The position numbers and the translations under genes are program-made. The notes under the pieces are model-generated. The model did no database searches. It had not been told where the DNA came from and was given only the letters and a program-made list of their open reading frames with translations. A DNA stretch of 64,000 nucleotides. Source: Warburgia ugandensis. Lineage: Eukaryota; Streptophyta; Magnoliopsida; Canellales; Canellaceae. The stretch spans positions 13,408,327 to 13,472,326 of the forward strand of contig CP141137.1 of assembly GCA_035236585.1 (NCBI GenBank), in the 5' to 3' direction. Below are positions 11,690 to 24,144 of the stretch, in pieces; position 1 is the first letter of the stretch; the number at the start of each line of letters is the position of its first letter.

Positions 11690-13969
11690 CATGGCTCATT
11701 CAAAGTCCTACTACTATAAAGCGCTTAGATAACACTACTCAGGTAAATCTCTTGCATCTACCTAGGTCATTCAAGTCAAAGGACCTTGGAGAAGGTCTAA
11801 TCCAAATTAAAGTCTCAGATCCTGAAGGAGGAGCAATCTAGATTCAAGATCAAGGATCGAATCGAAAGAGGAGGTCTGGTCAAATCCAAATCAAGGATCA
11901 AGACCTTAAAGGAGTCCTGGCCAAATTAAAAATCAAGCATCAAATCTCAAAAGAGGTCTGATCAAGGGAAAATATGAGGTCTCATAGAAGATTTCATCAC
12001 ATCCAAGTTCAAGTTCAAAGTTCAAATCTCAAAGGAGATCTGATTAAAGTTAATAACACGGATCAAATCTCAAACAAGGTTAGATCAAGGGCAAGGATTA
12101 AGTCTCAGATGAGATCTGATCACATCCAAGTTCAAGTTCAACAATTAGATCTCATAAAAAGCCTAATTGAAGTTAAAATCAAGGATAATAACTCAAAAGA
12201 GGTTGAATCAAGGGTAATAATCATATCTTAGAGGAGATTTGATCATGTCCAAGCTCAAGTTCAAGGATAAAATCTCAATGAGGTTTAATCATGTGAAGTT
12301 CAATGATTAGATTTCAGAAGAGGTCTGATGAAAGGTAAGGACCAAGTGGACAATCAAAGTCTTACTATTATAAAGGCCCTAGATAGCTCAGCTCGGTAAC
12401 TCTCTCTTGGCTCTGCCTTGATTGTCCGCTCTGAGCATTAGCATTCATCTCCCTTAGGACATCTAGTCATTAAGTTGCATGACCTTGGAAAAGGTCTAAT
12501 CCAAATTCAAGTCTTGAATCTTAAACGAGGTCCAATTCAGATTAAAGATCAAGGATCGGTTCCCAAGAGGAGGTCTAGTCAAATCCAAATCAAGGATTAA
12601 GATCTCAAAGGAGTCCTAACCAAAGTAAAAATCAAGTATCAAATCTCAGGCAACTATTAGGCCTAATAGAAGATCAGTTCACAACCAAGTTCAAGTTCAA
12701 AGTTCAAATCTCAAAGTAGGTCTAATCAAAGTTAATATCAAGGATCATATCTCAAATGAGGCTTGATCAAAGGTAAGGATTAGGTCTCAGATGAGATCTA
12801 ATTGCATCCAAGTTTAAGTTTAATTATTAGATGTCATCAAAGGCCTAATTGAAGTTAAACTCAAGGATAAGATTTCAAAAGAAGTCTGATCAAGGGCAAG
12901 AATCAAGTCTTAGAGGAGATATGATCATATCCAAGTTCAAGTTCAAGGATAAAATCTCAAGGAGGTTTGATCATATGAAGTTCAAGGATTAGATTTTAGA
13001 AGAGGTTTGATGAAGGGTAAGGATTAGGTGCACAATCAAAGTCCTACTACTATATAGCCCCTAGATAACTCTACTCAAGTAACTCTCTCTTGCGTCTGCC
13101 TCGATTATCCACCTTTGAGCATTAGATTTTATCTCTCCTAAGACATCTAATCATTCAAGTCACAGGACCTTAGAGAAGGTCTAATCCAAATTCAAGCCAC
13201 GGATCTTGAAGGAGACCCAATCTAGATTCAAGATCAAGGATTTGATCCTAAGAGGAGGTCTAGTCAAATCCAAATCAAGGATCAAGATCTCAAAGGAGTC
13301 CTGTCCAAAGTAAAAATCAAGTATCAAATCTCAAAAGAGGTCAAATCAAGGCAAAATATTAGGTCTCATAGAAGATTTGATCTCATTGAAGTTCAAGTTC
13401 AAAGTTCAAATCTCAAAGGAGGTCTGATCAAATTTAACATCAAGGATTAGATCTCAAAAGAGGTCTGATGAAGGGCAAGGATTAGGTCTCAAATGAGATA
13501 TTATCACATCCAAGTTTAAGTTCAAGGATTAGATCTCCTAGAAGGCCTAATTAAAGTTAAAGTCAATGATAAGATCTGAAAAGAAATCTAATCAAGGGTA
13601 AGAATCAAGTCTTAGAGGCAATTTGGTCAAATCCAAGTTCAAGTTCAAGGATAAAATCTCAAGGAGGTTTGGTCATATAAAGTCTAAGGAATAGATTTCA
13701 GAAGAGGCCTGATGAAGGGTGAGGATTAGGTCTCAAAGGATATTTGATCGCATCCAATTTCAAGGATCAAATCTCAAAGGAGACCTGATCCAAGTTTAAT
13801 TTCAAGTCTCACAACTTAAGGGAGATCTAATTGAAGCCCAAGATCAAGTTTTAGATCTCAAAGGAGATCTGATCGACCCCATGATCAAGTTTTAGATCCC
13901 AAAGGAGATTTAATTGAAGCCCAAGATCAAGTCTCGGAGCATAAAGAAGATCTAATCCAAGTACAAAGT
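11690..13969. repeat. Higher-order tandem repeat with a TATA module (copy 1)
   Basis: Subrepeats of about 45-95 bp rich in words such as AGGTCTGATCAAGG, AGATCTGATCACATCCAAG and TTCAAGTTCAAGG are organised into higher-order units. Each unit contains one module: CAAAGTCCTACTACTATAAAG, then a CCTAGATA-type block, CAGGTAACTCTCTCTTG and a TGAGCATTAG block. TATA words fall at 11715, 12369 and 13051, giving periods of 654 and 682 bp. A TATA box followed by CTCTCTC and a GAGCAT/GAGCGT word resembles the promoter/R region of Tat-type LTRs, so the array may be LTR-derived. The copy-2 counterpart starts at 50463. Confidence 0.75.
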
Positions 13970-14194
13970 TCCAAGCCAAGGTGTACTTTGAGTGCTCCTT
14001 GGGACACCTCGTATCAAGCTAAGGCATACTTTAAGCAGTCCTTAGAGCGCCTTGAATCAAGCTGATGCATATTTTGAGCACTCATTAGAACACCTCGCAT
14101 TAAGACAAGGTGTCCTTTGAAAAATCCTTATAACACCTTACCTCAAGCCAAGGCATATCTTAAGCAGTCCACAGAGCACATCGCACAAGCTAAG
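13970..14194. repeat. ~48 bp tandem repeat array, left part (copy 1)
   Basis: Imperfect units of the form AAGGTGTACTTTGAG, then a CTCCTTAGAGCACCTCGC-like block and ATCAAGCTAAGGC. The array is interrupted at 14194/14195 by the solo LTR and resumes at 16676. Joining the flanks restores a normal repeat unit. Confidence 0.85.
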
Positions 14195-16675
14195 TGATGT
14201 GAATTTTATTATTACCACAAGTGTATGGTTCTATTAGAGTATAGAAGTTATAAATATGTCTCAATCCCACAAGGACTCTTTAATAAATGGAGTTACTTAA
14301 AATTTAAGTTATTTTTACTTTAACTTAGTCAACATTCAAGGAAAGTAAGTAACATTAAAATAAGCAACTAAAGGAAAAAGAAACTTTATTATAATAACAT
14401 TTTCATCAATAAACTTTATTACAATGGATAATAAATACAATAACAAAGGAATACAGAAAATAAATTAAGAAACTTCCTTGAAGTGTCCACTGTACGAGTC
14501 CTTAGTTGTGTCACTCAATTAGGCTATGGAAGGAATCCTTGGTTGCCATAGAGGGGCACAAGGTTTCTCTTCCTTTTCCTTATATTCCAAAATCCCACAT
14601 AGAAAAATAAAATAAGTAATGGAAAGAGAAGGATGCATGTAAAAGATGAGATGATGAGGCATGGAATGAAAGGTGGATGGAGGGGTGCATGAGATAGAGT
14701 TGAAAGAGGGGGGGTTGCTTGTAAATCAAGGGTGAAAGGTGAGGATTTGTAGGGGATAGGATGGAAGGGCTAGGGTGTAATGCATGTAAGAAGGGAAGGA
14801 TAGATGGTGGTGGGGTGTAGAAATGCAGGGAAGACTGAAGTTTTGCACATAGATCCAGAGGATGATGTGTGGAAGAATTATGGAATGCTATATGTGCAAA
14901 GGTGGAAGAGAGCAAGGAATGTTTGGACATGGAAGACAAGGAAGGAAGGAAAAGGTGCTTAGGTGTAAAACTAATGTAAAAGAAGGTGCATGCTAAATCT
15001 AAGGGAGTGGTGAAGATGCAAGGACATGTTCAATGGAGGAGAAGGGCGTGTAAATGCAAGGCATGCAAGGACGTGTTCAATGGAGGAGAAGGGAGTGTAA
15101 ATGCAAGGCATGCAAGGAGGAAAGAATATGAAGAAGATGTGAAAAAGAGAGAGGGAAATGGAGATGCATGAGCCCCTACTTCTTCTCCAATGAATTGTAG
15201 TGTGGATCATGAGGGGGATTTGGTGAGGGTGATCTCTCTCCTTGTGTTTCTCATAAACATGGCTATCAAGGTCTAGGGAAAGGTAAGAGATCCCTTTGCA
15301 TTCTTCTTCACCTCTATTTATAAAGTTTTAGGGTGGTAATCCTAAGGATTGGATGGATAGGATCTAAGGAAGAGATGGAGAGAAGATGAGAGGAAGATAA
15401 GAGAGAAAGGAAGGTTGGGGCATGTAATCCTTTGTGGGGGAAGTATGGGACATTGGATGACAATGGGATAGAAAGAGATTTGGTTAAGTGGAATGGCAAG
15501 GAGGGAAAAAGATGAAAAGGAAAAGGAGAAAATAAAGGAAACGAAGTGGCTAGGGTTCATAACTCTTCTCTGCTTCATTTTTTATTATTGGATCATCATT
15601 ACCCTAGCTTAAGTGGATGAGATTGAGTTGGAATGTTCTTATTCACAAAGATCTTCTTTGAGGGCTTTTTTGTCTCCACCATTGGACTGAGATGCCTTAG
15701 AGTGGATGACCTAGATTCCATTGAGATTTTCTTATCCACTCTTGGTTTTTCTTCTTTTTCTCCTAGTCCATCATAAATTTCTTCAGCAATAAGCATTAAG
15801 GAGGGGGGGGGGGATGTTTATCCCCATGTAAGTAATCTTTTCTTCCTTAAAAATATATGGGTAGCCCATTAAAAAATCTGCACCAATGAGCTTTGAGTCT
15901 AGTCTTCATTGAAGTCTTATCTTTTCATTGTCCATCCTTATTTGGCCAAGTATCCATTGGTTGCTTAGAATGTGCATGAGCAATGATAGATCTTGGCCTT
16001 TAAGTGCTTGAAAAGTAAGATGATTTTCAGTAAATTATCTCCCTTCTTTTCCTTATTTCTCCACCATTTCTTACTTGTTTCTTCTTGTAAGTTACTTGGG
16101 ATTGATTGACAAATCACCACCTTGCATGAAAAAATTGTGCACTCCCTTAGGTGATCTCCTCCTTAGTTGAGCAAGAGAGAGAGAGTGTAAGGAAGAAGTC
16201 TCACATGGGCCCCGATCTTCTGACTTGTTTTATTTCAAAAAAGCTTTCATTATATGTGATCCCAATGTATATGATTTAAGCTTCGTTAGAAGCTTTCCAA
16301 GGTAGTGGCTACCTTGCATGCACTCTTGATAAGTTTTATCACCCTGCTTTTGATAAAAACATCTTCTCTTAAATGAGAATTATGCATGGAGAGTTTCTAA
16401 CTGCTTTGATTTTGGTAATGACACCCATTTTTATGATGAACTCTTAGACTTCATATTTGGCAATGGGCCATGATGTTACTTGAAAAGTAGTCTTGCTCTT
16501 CTTTAGGATAAAATTATCAAATTGCCCTTTTTCTCATTTGTACCTTGGACTTGCAAAATATATAATTAACCCTAACTAATGATAATTATGAACATTTTAG
16601 GCCTAAAACTTGCTAAATATAAAAGTATGTGAGTAATATTTCTATATTTCTATATATATATATATATATATATCA
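14195..16675 (-). mobile_element. Solo LTR inside the tandem array (copy 1)
   Basis: Runs from TGATGTGAATTTT to TATATCA (TG...CA ends) and splits a ~48 bp repeat unit. Flanks are CTAAG (14190-14194) and CCAAG (16676-16680), a 5 bp target duplication with one mismatch. Its plus-strand left end, ACCACAAGTGTATGG followed by an AATCCCACAAGGAC block, parallels the left end of the Athila-like LTR at 17519 (ACCGCAAGTGCACGG, then GATCCCACGAGAAC). That suggests a related LTR in the same orientation. No internal coding region exists. A (TA)n run sits near the right end. Copy 2 holds the same insertion (52576-55370), so it predates the duplication. Confidence 0.75.
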
Positions 16676-17050
16676 CCAAGGTGTACTTTGAGCATCAGAG
16701 CACCTCAGATCAAGTTGAGACACACTTTGAGAGGTCCTCCAAGCACCTCACATTAAGCTAAGGCGTACTTTGAGCAGTCCTCAAAGTACCTCACATCAAT
16801 TTGAGGTATTCTTTAAGCGGTTCTTTTAGCACCTTACATTAATACAAGGCATACTTTCAGCAGTCCTCATAGGACCTCACATTAAGCCGAGCATGGTTTG
16901 AGTGGTCCTTAGAGCACCTCACATGAGGTTGAAGTGTGCTTTGAGTAGTCGTTAAAGCACCTAGCATCAAGCTGAGGCATACTTCGAGTGATCCTTAAAG
17001 CACCTTGCATCAAGTTGAAGCATACTTTGAGTGGTCCTCAGAGCACTTAG
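16676..17050. repeat. ~48 bp tandem repeat array, right part (copy 1)
   Basis: Continuation of the 13970-14194 array, with about eight units such as AGCACCTCACATTAAGCTAA and GGCGTACTTTGAGCAGTCC. Copy 2 has about three more units just after its solo LTR (55371-55505), so the number of repeats has changed since duplication. Confidence 0.85.
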
Positions 17051-17513
17051 CAAAACCAAAAATTTGAAGCCCTGGTAATCACTAGGAAATCATTACATCC
17101 ATTAAAGATTTTAAAATCATTAGGTATTCCAAAAAGCATTCAAAATCTTAGACGAAATTTCAAAGCATTGAAAAGACTTTGAAGAATTTGCAATATTTTG
17201 AAGATTGTTGACTAAGAAAATCCTTCAATATTGACGAGAGGTCAACGAGGATAATTGTCCTAGGAACCAAGGATCCTGACATGTAATGACCATTGGGAGT
17301 ACTAAATATGTGTTCTATTCAACTTTGGCCATCAACAATTAGCATGCTCTTATCCAAAGAGGGGAATCTCAGGACACCAAATTTTGACTTGCCTAGATAT
17401 CACACGTTAAAACTTTATTCCTTGATGATGATTTGTAATATCATATCTAATAATGATATACAATTACTCATGAACCATTCCATTTATCTAGGATTCCAAG
17501 AGAAAATAGTAAA
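17051..17513. other. Duplicated non-coding segment, left of the LTR element
   Basis: No gene seen. It aligns with 55876-56331 in copy 2. Together with 25956 onward it forms the pre-insertion sequence of the LTR element's target. Confidence 0.6.
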
Positions 17514-17518
17514 GCCAT

Positions 17519-18596
17519 TGTTGATTGTTTAACCGCAAGTGCACGGGCTATTGTAGTGTAGCTTATGCAAGTACGGGTCGATCCCACGAGAACTTGATTT
17601 AAAATGATGGAGTTTTCAATAAAATTCAATTAATAAAAGAATATAAACTAACAATAAACTAAAATCCAACTTTATTCAATTTCTGCAATTTACACAATCA
17701 TTTATTCAAAAGACAACAGAAAATAAAACTAAAAAGCGTCCTGGATAAGCTTGTCCTTGAATTGCACTGTTCCTAAATAGCACTGTCCCTGGATAGTCAA
17801 AATATGAATAAAACAAAACCAGAATAGCACAGGGACACAGATGTAATTAAAGTGAGGACGCATTTGGAATTAAATTGGGGACACAGATGGAATTAAACAG
17901 GGGACACAGTTGGTATTACTGAAAAAGGACAAATTTGGTATTAAAACAGGGACTCATTTGGGATTTTTGAAATCTGCCAGGGGTAGATTTGTAATTTCAT
18001 CAGGGTTCTAGTTTTTCACGAGAAAACCAGGAAAACGTGGGGTTTGAGAAGGAAGAGGAGAAGAAGAGAAGAGGAAGGAGGGAGAAGGGAAGAAGAAGGA
18101 GAGAAGGGAAGATCGCGGGAGTGGGAACGGTGGGGAGAAAACCCGAGTTGGGTTTTCTCTCCTAGGGCGTCCGGTGAAGAGAAGGACTGCCGGAGAAGGA
18201 GGAAGAAGAAAGAAGAAAGAGGGAGAAGAGGAAGGAGAAGAAGATGGGGAGAAAACCCAGCCCTTGGCCGTGCGACTCGGAGAGAAAGAGGATGGGTTTT
18301 CTTCTCTAGAGTGTCCTGTGAAGATGGGAACGCAGGAAGGAGGATTGAGGAAAACCCAATCTGGGTTTTTCCTCATTGAGTCGTCTGCTGGTCTGGGTTC
18401 TTGCCTAGGCGTGCGAAGGGTCGTCGCCAGTGGAGAACTGGGCAGTCGTCTGGCGCCTTTCGCGATGTTAAGATGCTTTACTCAATGAAGGAGATGATGC
18501 ATGGTACTGGAGGGATGGATTGTGCAAGGTAGACAAGGGGCCAGAGGAGATGAAACGAGTGAGAAATCAAGGAGATTGGGTGACTCGAAACTCTAG

Positions 18597-18679
<83 letters not shown>

Positions 18680-19357
18680 GAGCAGATGATGCCAGCCAGC
18701 CCATGTGTCACGCACCTATGGCCGGCCTGACAGTAGATCTGATGGGAAGCAAAGGAGAGAAAAAGAGAGAACAATGGAGATGGAGAGGAGGAGAGAAAAG
18801 GGAAGAAGCTGAGGGGGAAAGTTGGCCAGCCCAGCCTCCCTAGGGAGGAAAAAACATTTTTTTTTTGAGAGAGAGGAGAAGGGGAATAAAAGGGAGAGGG
18901 AGAGAGAGACGTGTGAAAGAGAAGGAGAAAAAGAGATAGAAGAGAGAGAGAAAAGAAAGGAGAAGGATAAGAGAAAAAGAGAGAAAAGAGAGTGGGGTCC
19001 ACTAGAAGTTTAGACTTGCTAGAACTCTGCAAGTCTTAAACTTTGTTCTGTCTTAGGACTCTTCAAAATCCACTTTTTTCCATGAAACTTCATCTGATCT
19101 CCATCTTGTATCCTTGATTCGATCTGGAGCATCCACACCTGAGTTGACCGATCTACAATGCACAGGACCCAATTAGCGCAATCTAAACCGTCTATTAGCT
19201 TTAATGATCATCTGACCATTAATTTTACAATTTAATGGTTGGATGGCCAATCAAAGCTAAAATAGAATATTTTATCTAAAATCTTGAAATTAATGGCCTA
19301 GATGCTCTAAGTGAACACTAAATTAAGGGTATTTTGACCAAAATTAAACACTTAACA
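17519..19357 (-). repeat. 3' LTR of the gag-only element
   Basis: 1,839 bp. Contains a purine-rich stretch (18044-18300), a (GA)n run at 18601-18677 and a further purine-rich block to about 18990. Its extra length over the other LTR is mainly the longer GA run. Long Arg/Glu-rich open frames here come from purine bias and are not genes. Confidence 0.95.
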
Positions 19358-19367
19358 CCCCCCAACC
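19358..19367 (-). promoter_or_regulatory. Polypurine tract
   Basis: The plus strand CCCCCCAACC abuts the LTR, reading GGTTGGGGGG on the element's coding strand immediately before its 3' LTR. This is the expected site for plus-strand DNA priming. Confidence 0.85.
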
Positions 19368-19371
19368 AGCA

Positions 19372-19392
19372 TTTTGCTAGTCCCTAGCAAAA
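19372..19392. other. Perfect hairpin beside the polypurine tract
   Basis: TTTTGCTAG (19372-19380) and CTAGCAAAA (19384-19392) form a perfect 9 bp stem with a 3-base loop, 4 bases from the polypurine tract. A similar arrangement recurs at 20910-20945. Confidence 0.8.
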
Positions 19393-20909
19393 GACGCGAA
19401 GAAATCAACTCAAAATTTTTTATTTTTGAGGTCATCTCCACTTTCTTTCTTTTTTTCAAAGAATTATCTTCAATAAATCTATCAACTTTAGCAAACTAAT
19501 AAAGATGACTGAAGAATTCAAAACCCTACCCATGTGCTAAAACTATTTCACTTGAGCTCAGATCTCAGAGTGATTGTGTGCATATACAGTCTACACATAG
19601 AATAATCTTTATCTTTAAGTAGACTTCTAACTTTTGAACTCTATCTGAAATATGTTTTGACCTCAATCCTTACTAATGGCATACGCTCAGAAATAAAATC
19701 TCTCAGATAGAAGGTTCAAATCATATCTCTCTTTTAATTATGTGAGAAGAGTCAATGAAAGCAAATTTATCTCACATATGCTCATGAAGAACGGGAGTTA
19801 CTAGAGAATTTAATTGTTTTGATCCCTTTGGAATAGATGCCATCACCTTAGAATATTTAGAAATACCACTCTTTTAGATCCTATCCATTCATTTCCTCAT
19901 CAAGATTATATTCTTCCTAGAATCAATAGGTCTTTAACTGGGACGAAATATAGGCTTAGGATAGGGTACTAAAGAAAGGGTATAAGGATATTCAAAGTTT
20001 CTTCAAAAATAAGTAGAGGTCTTCTATTAAAGTTGACAATTCTTCTTTTCTTTGCTGAAGTGAATATTTCTTTTTCCATTTTTCTTTGCATTCTTCAAAA
20101 AAAAATTTCCTTCTTTTTTTCACTTTTCTTTCTTTTCATAATTTTGACTCACTTTGAAGAATATTTCTTTTCTTGATATCCACTTTTCTACTTTCATTGC
20201 AACTAAAAGATATTCTTTCATTCTTCTCTAACTTATTTTTCAAAAAAAAAAGGGTAATGGATAATTTATACTGGGTTAATATGGGTAAAAGGTTAATTTG
20301 GGTGACAAAAGAAAAGGCTTATATTCAAGGCTCAACTTGGCTAACTAGTGGTAAAAATACTTCTGGGTAGGCTTTATGTCTCTAGGTTAACAACAATAAT
20401 GGCCTAAATAATTTTCTAGGTTTCCTATAATCTATCAAATTCAATGAACTTCTAGAATTTTAAAGGTAGTATTCTAATTATTCAGGTAATTAGCCAAATT
20501 TAAGAGTTTCGGATCAATTTTCCTTAAGCATGCTGAAGAAAATTAAGAACATTTATAACCTCTCAAAAAGGATGAATGGCTCTAAAATTCACTTAGGTTA
20601 TAGGTCTCCACTGAATTTCTTCAGAATTTCTAAGTTATAGTTACTTATCAATTTAGACTGTCTATATGCAACTACGTGTACAGATGTGATCTGAGACTTT
20701 GCTTTCATGGAATACTTTAGAAAATAAGTAAAATGATGAATTAATCATATTTCATTCCATTAATAAGCTAAAGTTATCCAGATTTTACTTCAGAAAATCC
20801 AATTCTCATCATAGTATAGGAAATGACCTAAAAATTTTCAATTTTTTTTTTAAAACCCAAGGAAATCACCTAAAAACTAAAAGAAAACTAGAATTTGCAA
20901 GAATTCTGC
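19393..20909. other. Non-coding 3' internal region of the element
   Basis: No pol or envelope-like reading frame on the minus strand and no recognisable motif on either strand. The sequence is AT-rich with T-rich runs. It lies where a full Athila element would carry pol and its downstream region. Confidence 0.6.
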
Positions 20910-20945
20910 ACCCCCCAACCTGACAGAAACATTGTCCTCAATGTT
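20910..20945 (-). promoter_or_regulatory. Second, internal polypurine-tract/hairpin copy
   Basis: 20910-20919 repeats the exact decamer of the terminal polypurine tract. It is followed by AAACATTG (20926-20933), TCCT, CAATGTTT (20938-20945), a perfect 8 bp stem. The same PPT-plus-hairpin order occurs at the terminal site. It could be a central polypurine tract or the scar of an older element end. Confidence 0.5.
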
Positions 20946-21256
20946 TAAAAAGTATGATGATGATAATGCATTGAGAAACACACAAAAAAATTGAGAGATA
21001 TAGAAAAAAAATCTGAAAAAGAAAAATAAGAAAGTAAAAACTACGCTACATACTTTATTTTCAAACGAAAATTTTCAGAGGAAAAAGATTACTGAGTTCG
21101 AAACTTCCCTCGATCCCATACGAAATAAGCTGGACGGGCCTCTGAAAATGAATGATGAATAAATTTATCTTGCAATTTAAAAATTTTCATTTTATCACAA
21201 GGCAAGATAAATTTCTCTTCGAGCTGCTTCTCAGAATTAGAGACAATTGTAGGAGT

Positions 21257-22960
21257 TCAATGCAGCCTTTTTGGAAATGGAGCAAGGATGTCATATTGCT
21301 CATTGGGCGTGACATTTTCCTGATCAATAAATTCATCTCTTTTTCTGACCAGTTTAGATACTATTTCAGCCTTTTGAGGACCAAATAGCTCAGTTATGTT
21401 ACCATCATGAATAATGGTAGCTACCTTTGTTTGTTCCATATCTGTAAATGAAGAATTAATTTCATCTCCTACATCCATATCATCAAGATATCCATTTGGT
21501 GGAATAGAACATTCCTCTTTATCAATGGTTTGTAGCATTTGAGACATCATGTCCTTCAATTCAATCATGGAATTTGTATTCTCTTTTAATTGGGCTTTAA
21601 TTTTAGCAATTTTCTTCTCCTGGTATTGCATGACTTGATGGAAATTATCCTCCACTTTCCTCTTATGTGGAGGAAGGTAAGATCCAGGAACAAGTGGTCA
21701 TTGTTTTTGGTAATAAGGTTGGTGTTGGGCCTTCTGTGAAGTACTGTATTCATTAGTGACAGCAGAATGATTACTCCAGTTGGAACTATATGTCTCTAAA
21801 AGGGAAAAATGTTGCTCATAAGAATGTGTCGATTCATCATCAATGGGACATTCCTGAGTGAGGTGTGTATTACTTTCACAAATATTACACACCTGTTCAA
21901 CTTTCTTAGAGAGACATTTCTCCATTTCCATGGCCTCAACTATTCTATCTAGGGATGCTATTTTTATATCATCTTTTTCAGTCATAACATATATTTCTCC
22001 CCTAGAGGATGTGGTGGTGGTCTTAGGCTCACTTGAAAAACTTACTTTGCCTAAATCAGCCCAAGTTTGTGCACTCTCTGCCAACCATTCCAAATACTCT
22101 TGTGCTTCTTTAGGTTGTTTATTTAAAAAATTACCATTGCACATCATTTCAACAAATTGACGCATATTAGATTTAAGTCCTTCATAAAAGAAGCTAATGA
22201 TATGCCAAAGTTTGTATCCATGATGTGGACAAGTCAACAATAATTCCTTAAATCTTTCCCAGCATTGATAGAAAGTTTCATTATTTGTCTGGGTAAAATT
22301 CGCTATATTTCGACGAAGAGCAATTGTCTTATGTCTAGGAAAGAACTTATTCAAGAACTTCCTATTCATTTCTTCCCATGTTTGTATGGAACCTGATGGC
22401 AGTGAATGAAACCACATCTTAGCCTTTTCTTTTAAGGAAAAAGAAAATAGTTTGAGCCTTACCATATCTAATTCGATGTTTTGTGTATGTTGAGTTATGC
22501 ACACTTCATCGAATTCTTTTAAATGCATGTAAGGACTCTCACTATCCAACCCATGGAATTTGGAAAGTAATTGAATTACTCCCACCTTTAAGTCAATCAT
22601 ACCAGCACTTGGAGGTAAAAGTATACATGAAAGTGTGCTTGTATAGTTAGGCTGTAAATAGTCTCTTAGTGTTTTCCCACAAGAATTTTGGTTATTCTCA
22701 TGTGTTTTATGTTGGTCCTTTCTCCTATTTCCATGTGGTTGAAAATGATTCCTCCATTGATGCATATCATCATGAAATAGAGGTGGAGGATCATCAGCAT
22801 TAAAGAGAGGATTGCTCATCCATGAGGAAACATCATAATTATCAAAGATGAAAGGTGGTTCATCATCATTAAAGAATGGATTGTTTCTCTATCGGGAAAT
22901 ATCTTCTCTATTAATGCTTGGGTGTAAATTATCCTTTTGATCAGTGTTTAAATTATTCAT
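21257..22960 (-). pseudogene. gag: gag of the Athila-like element, one frame with two stops
   Basis: One frame runs from ATG at 22960-22958 to the stop at 21257, 567 codons, broken by TAG at 22891-22889 (codon 24) and TGA at 21700-21698. It encodes a Ty3/gypsy capsid-nucleocapsid precursor, which would coat element RNA in virus-like particles. The N-terminus has repeated NP(F/L)FN-D-PP motifs. The capsid (Retrotrans_gag) region shows LKLFSFSLKEKAKMWFHSLP, TWEEMNRKFLNKFFP and ETFYQCWERFKELL. A zinc knuckle follows: C-N-I-C, four residues, H, four residues, C (CX2CX4HX4C). After the TGA the frame continues with a Lys/Glu-rich, coiled-coil-like tail. The frame is otherwise intact over 1.7 kb, so the stops are recent or were suppressed. 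Confidence 0.88.
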
Positions 22961-24120
22961 TAGGTGCAACTAATCATGTCTTCTCTTTTTTTCTCTCTCT
23001 CTTTTTTTTTTTTTCCTAAATGATGCAACCTAAATGCCTAGAATGATGCACAATCAAGGACACAATCAAAGACACAATCAAGCAATCCCCTTAGGCTACC
23101 AAGCATAGATATTTTGATTTTCTTGATTTTCTGTGGGGACAATGCTTTCAATTAGCCTAATCTAATGCTCCTACTCTCTTTAGGAGTTGACTACTACTGA
23201 CCAGTTAGGTTCTAACCAAAGCGGTTAATACAACCCTCGTGTAAGGAGGCGTTTAGACCTCACAAATGTTGACAGGAGGTGGGGGAAGAGCGAGGCTCTA
23301 TTAGACAACCTCCAATAACCACAATGATCAAAAGCAATTGGAGTGACAGTAATTCGTGTCCTATTAAGAGGGTCCTACGAGCATGTGATGGCCCTATAGG
23401 TCTCTTCTGATTGATTTTAAATTAAAGTGAATGGTAGTGTTGCGCGCTTGAAGTGATTATCCTAGGTGGGCCAAGGAGTGGTGATGAAATCCACCCTTGA
23501 TCTTGTGGGGTAGGGTGCCCTTACTAATTAATTTTCACACACCATGCCAATTCGATCAACATATAATTCACCTTAAAGCATTAGACGTGTCCTAAAATGC
23601 AATTAAAAACAAAAAACAAATACAAACCCTAAGATGCAATAATTATAACAAATGCTTTCTATATGCAATTAACTACCAAATAATGCAAATTATTCTAAAT
23701 GCAGACCCTAATCTAGAAAATAAATGAGTGAGGAGACTTACAGTGAGGTTTCTGATGAAGATCAAGTATGGGCCACTTTGTCCCACACTTGCCCTGTATT
23801 ATTACAACCCTTTAAAATTGAAATTGAAAATGCAAATTACAAGGGGCCTCACTACAAGCTTCACTAAAAAATAAAAACTCATAATCTATGAAAGCAAGGA
23901 AAATCTATCTAATTGATGAAGCTCCACTCCAATTTCCTGAAAAAGAAAAATAATGATTAGTACCGAATTCAGGAAATAAAGTGGTTATGCACTAAAAATG
24001 CATAAAGATGCACCTAAGAATGCTTAAAATGCAATTCCTAATTTTTTGTATTTATTTTTTCTAATGTTTTGAATTTTTTTTTGGATTTTTAATTAAATTT
24101 TATAAAAACTCCATTTCAAG
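22961..24120 (-). other. Untranslated leader of the gag-only element
   Basis: About 1.16 kb between the primer-binding site and gag, without a long ORF. It contains a run of short CACAATCAAG(G/A)-type repeats near 23050-23085. A block at 23170-23430 is related to 405-690. Confidence 0.75.
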
Positions 24121-24138
24121 TCCCCAGCAACGGCGCCA
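24121..24138 (-). promoter_or_regulatory. tRNA-Asp primer-binding site
   Basis: The element strand reads TGGCGCCGTTGCTGGGGA, six bases from the LTR end. It is complementary to the 3' end of plant tRNA-Asp(GTC) with one mismatch to the usual CCGGGGA. tRNA-Asp priming is typical of the Athila lineage. Confidence 0.9.
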
Positions 24139-24144
24139 AAAACT

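Noticed and set aside
13970-17050. Regular ~48 bp repeats resembling a CRISPR layout
   Set aside because: Repeats are contiguous and imperfect with no unique spacers, no cas genes, and the DNA is plant nuclear.
18044-18488. Arg/Glu-rich ORFs in the LTR, conserved in the other LTR (24633-25118)
   Set aside because: Conservation is explained by the two LTRs being copies of each other; the composition is purine-run DNA with open frames on both strands and no domain.
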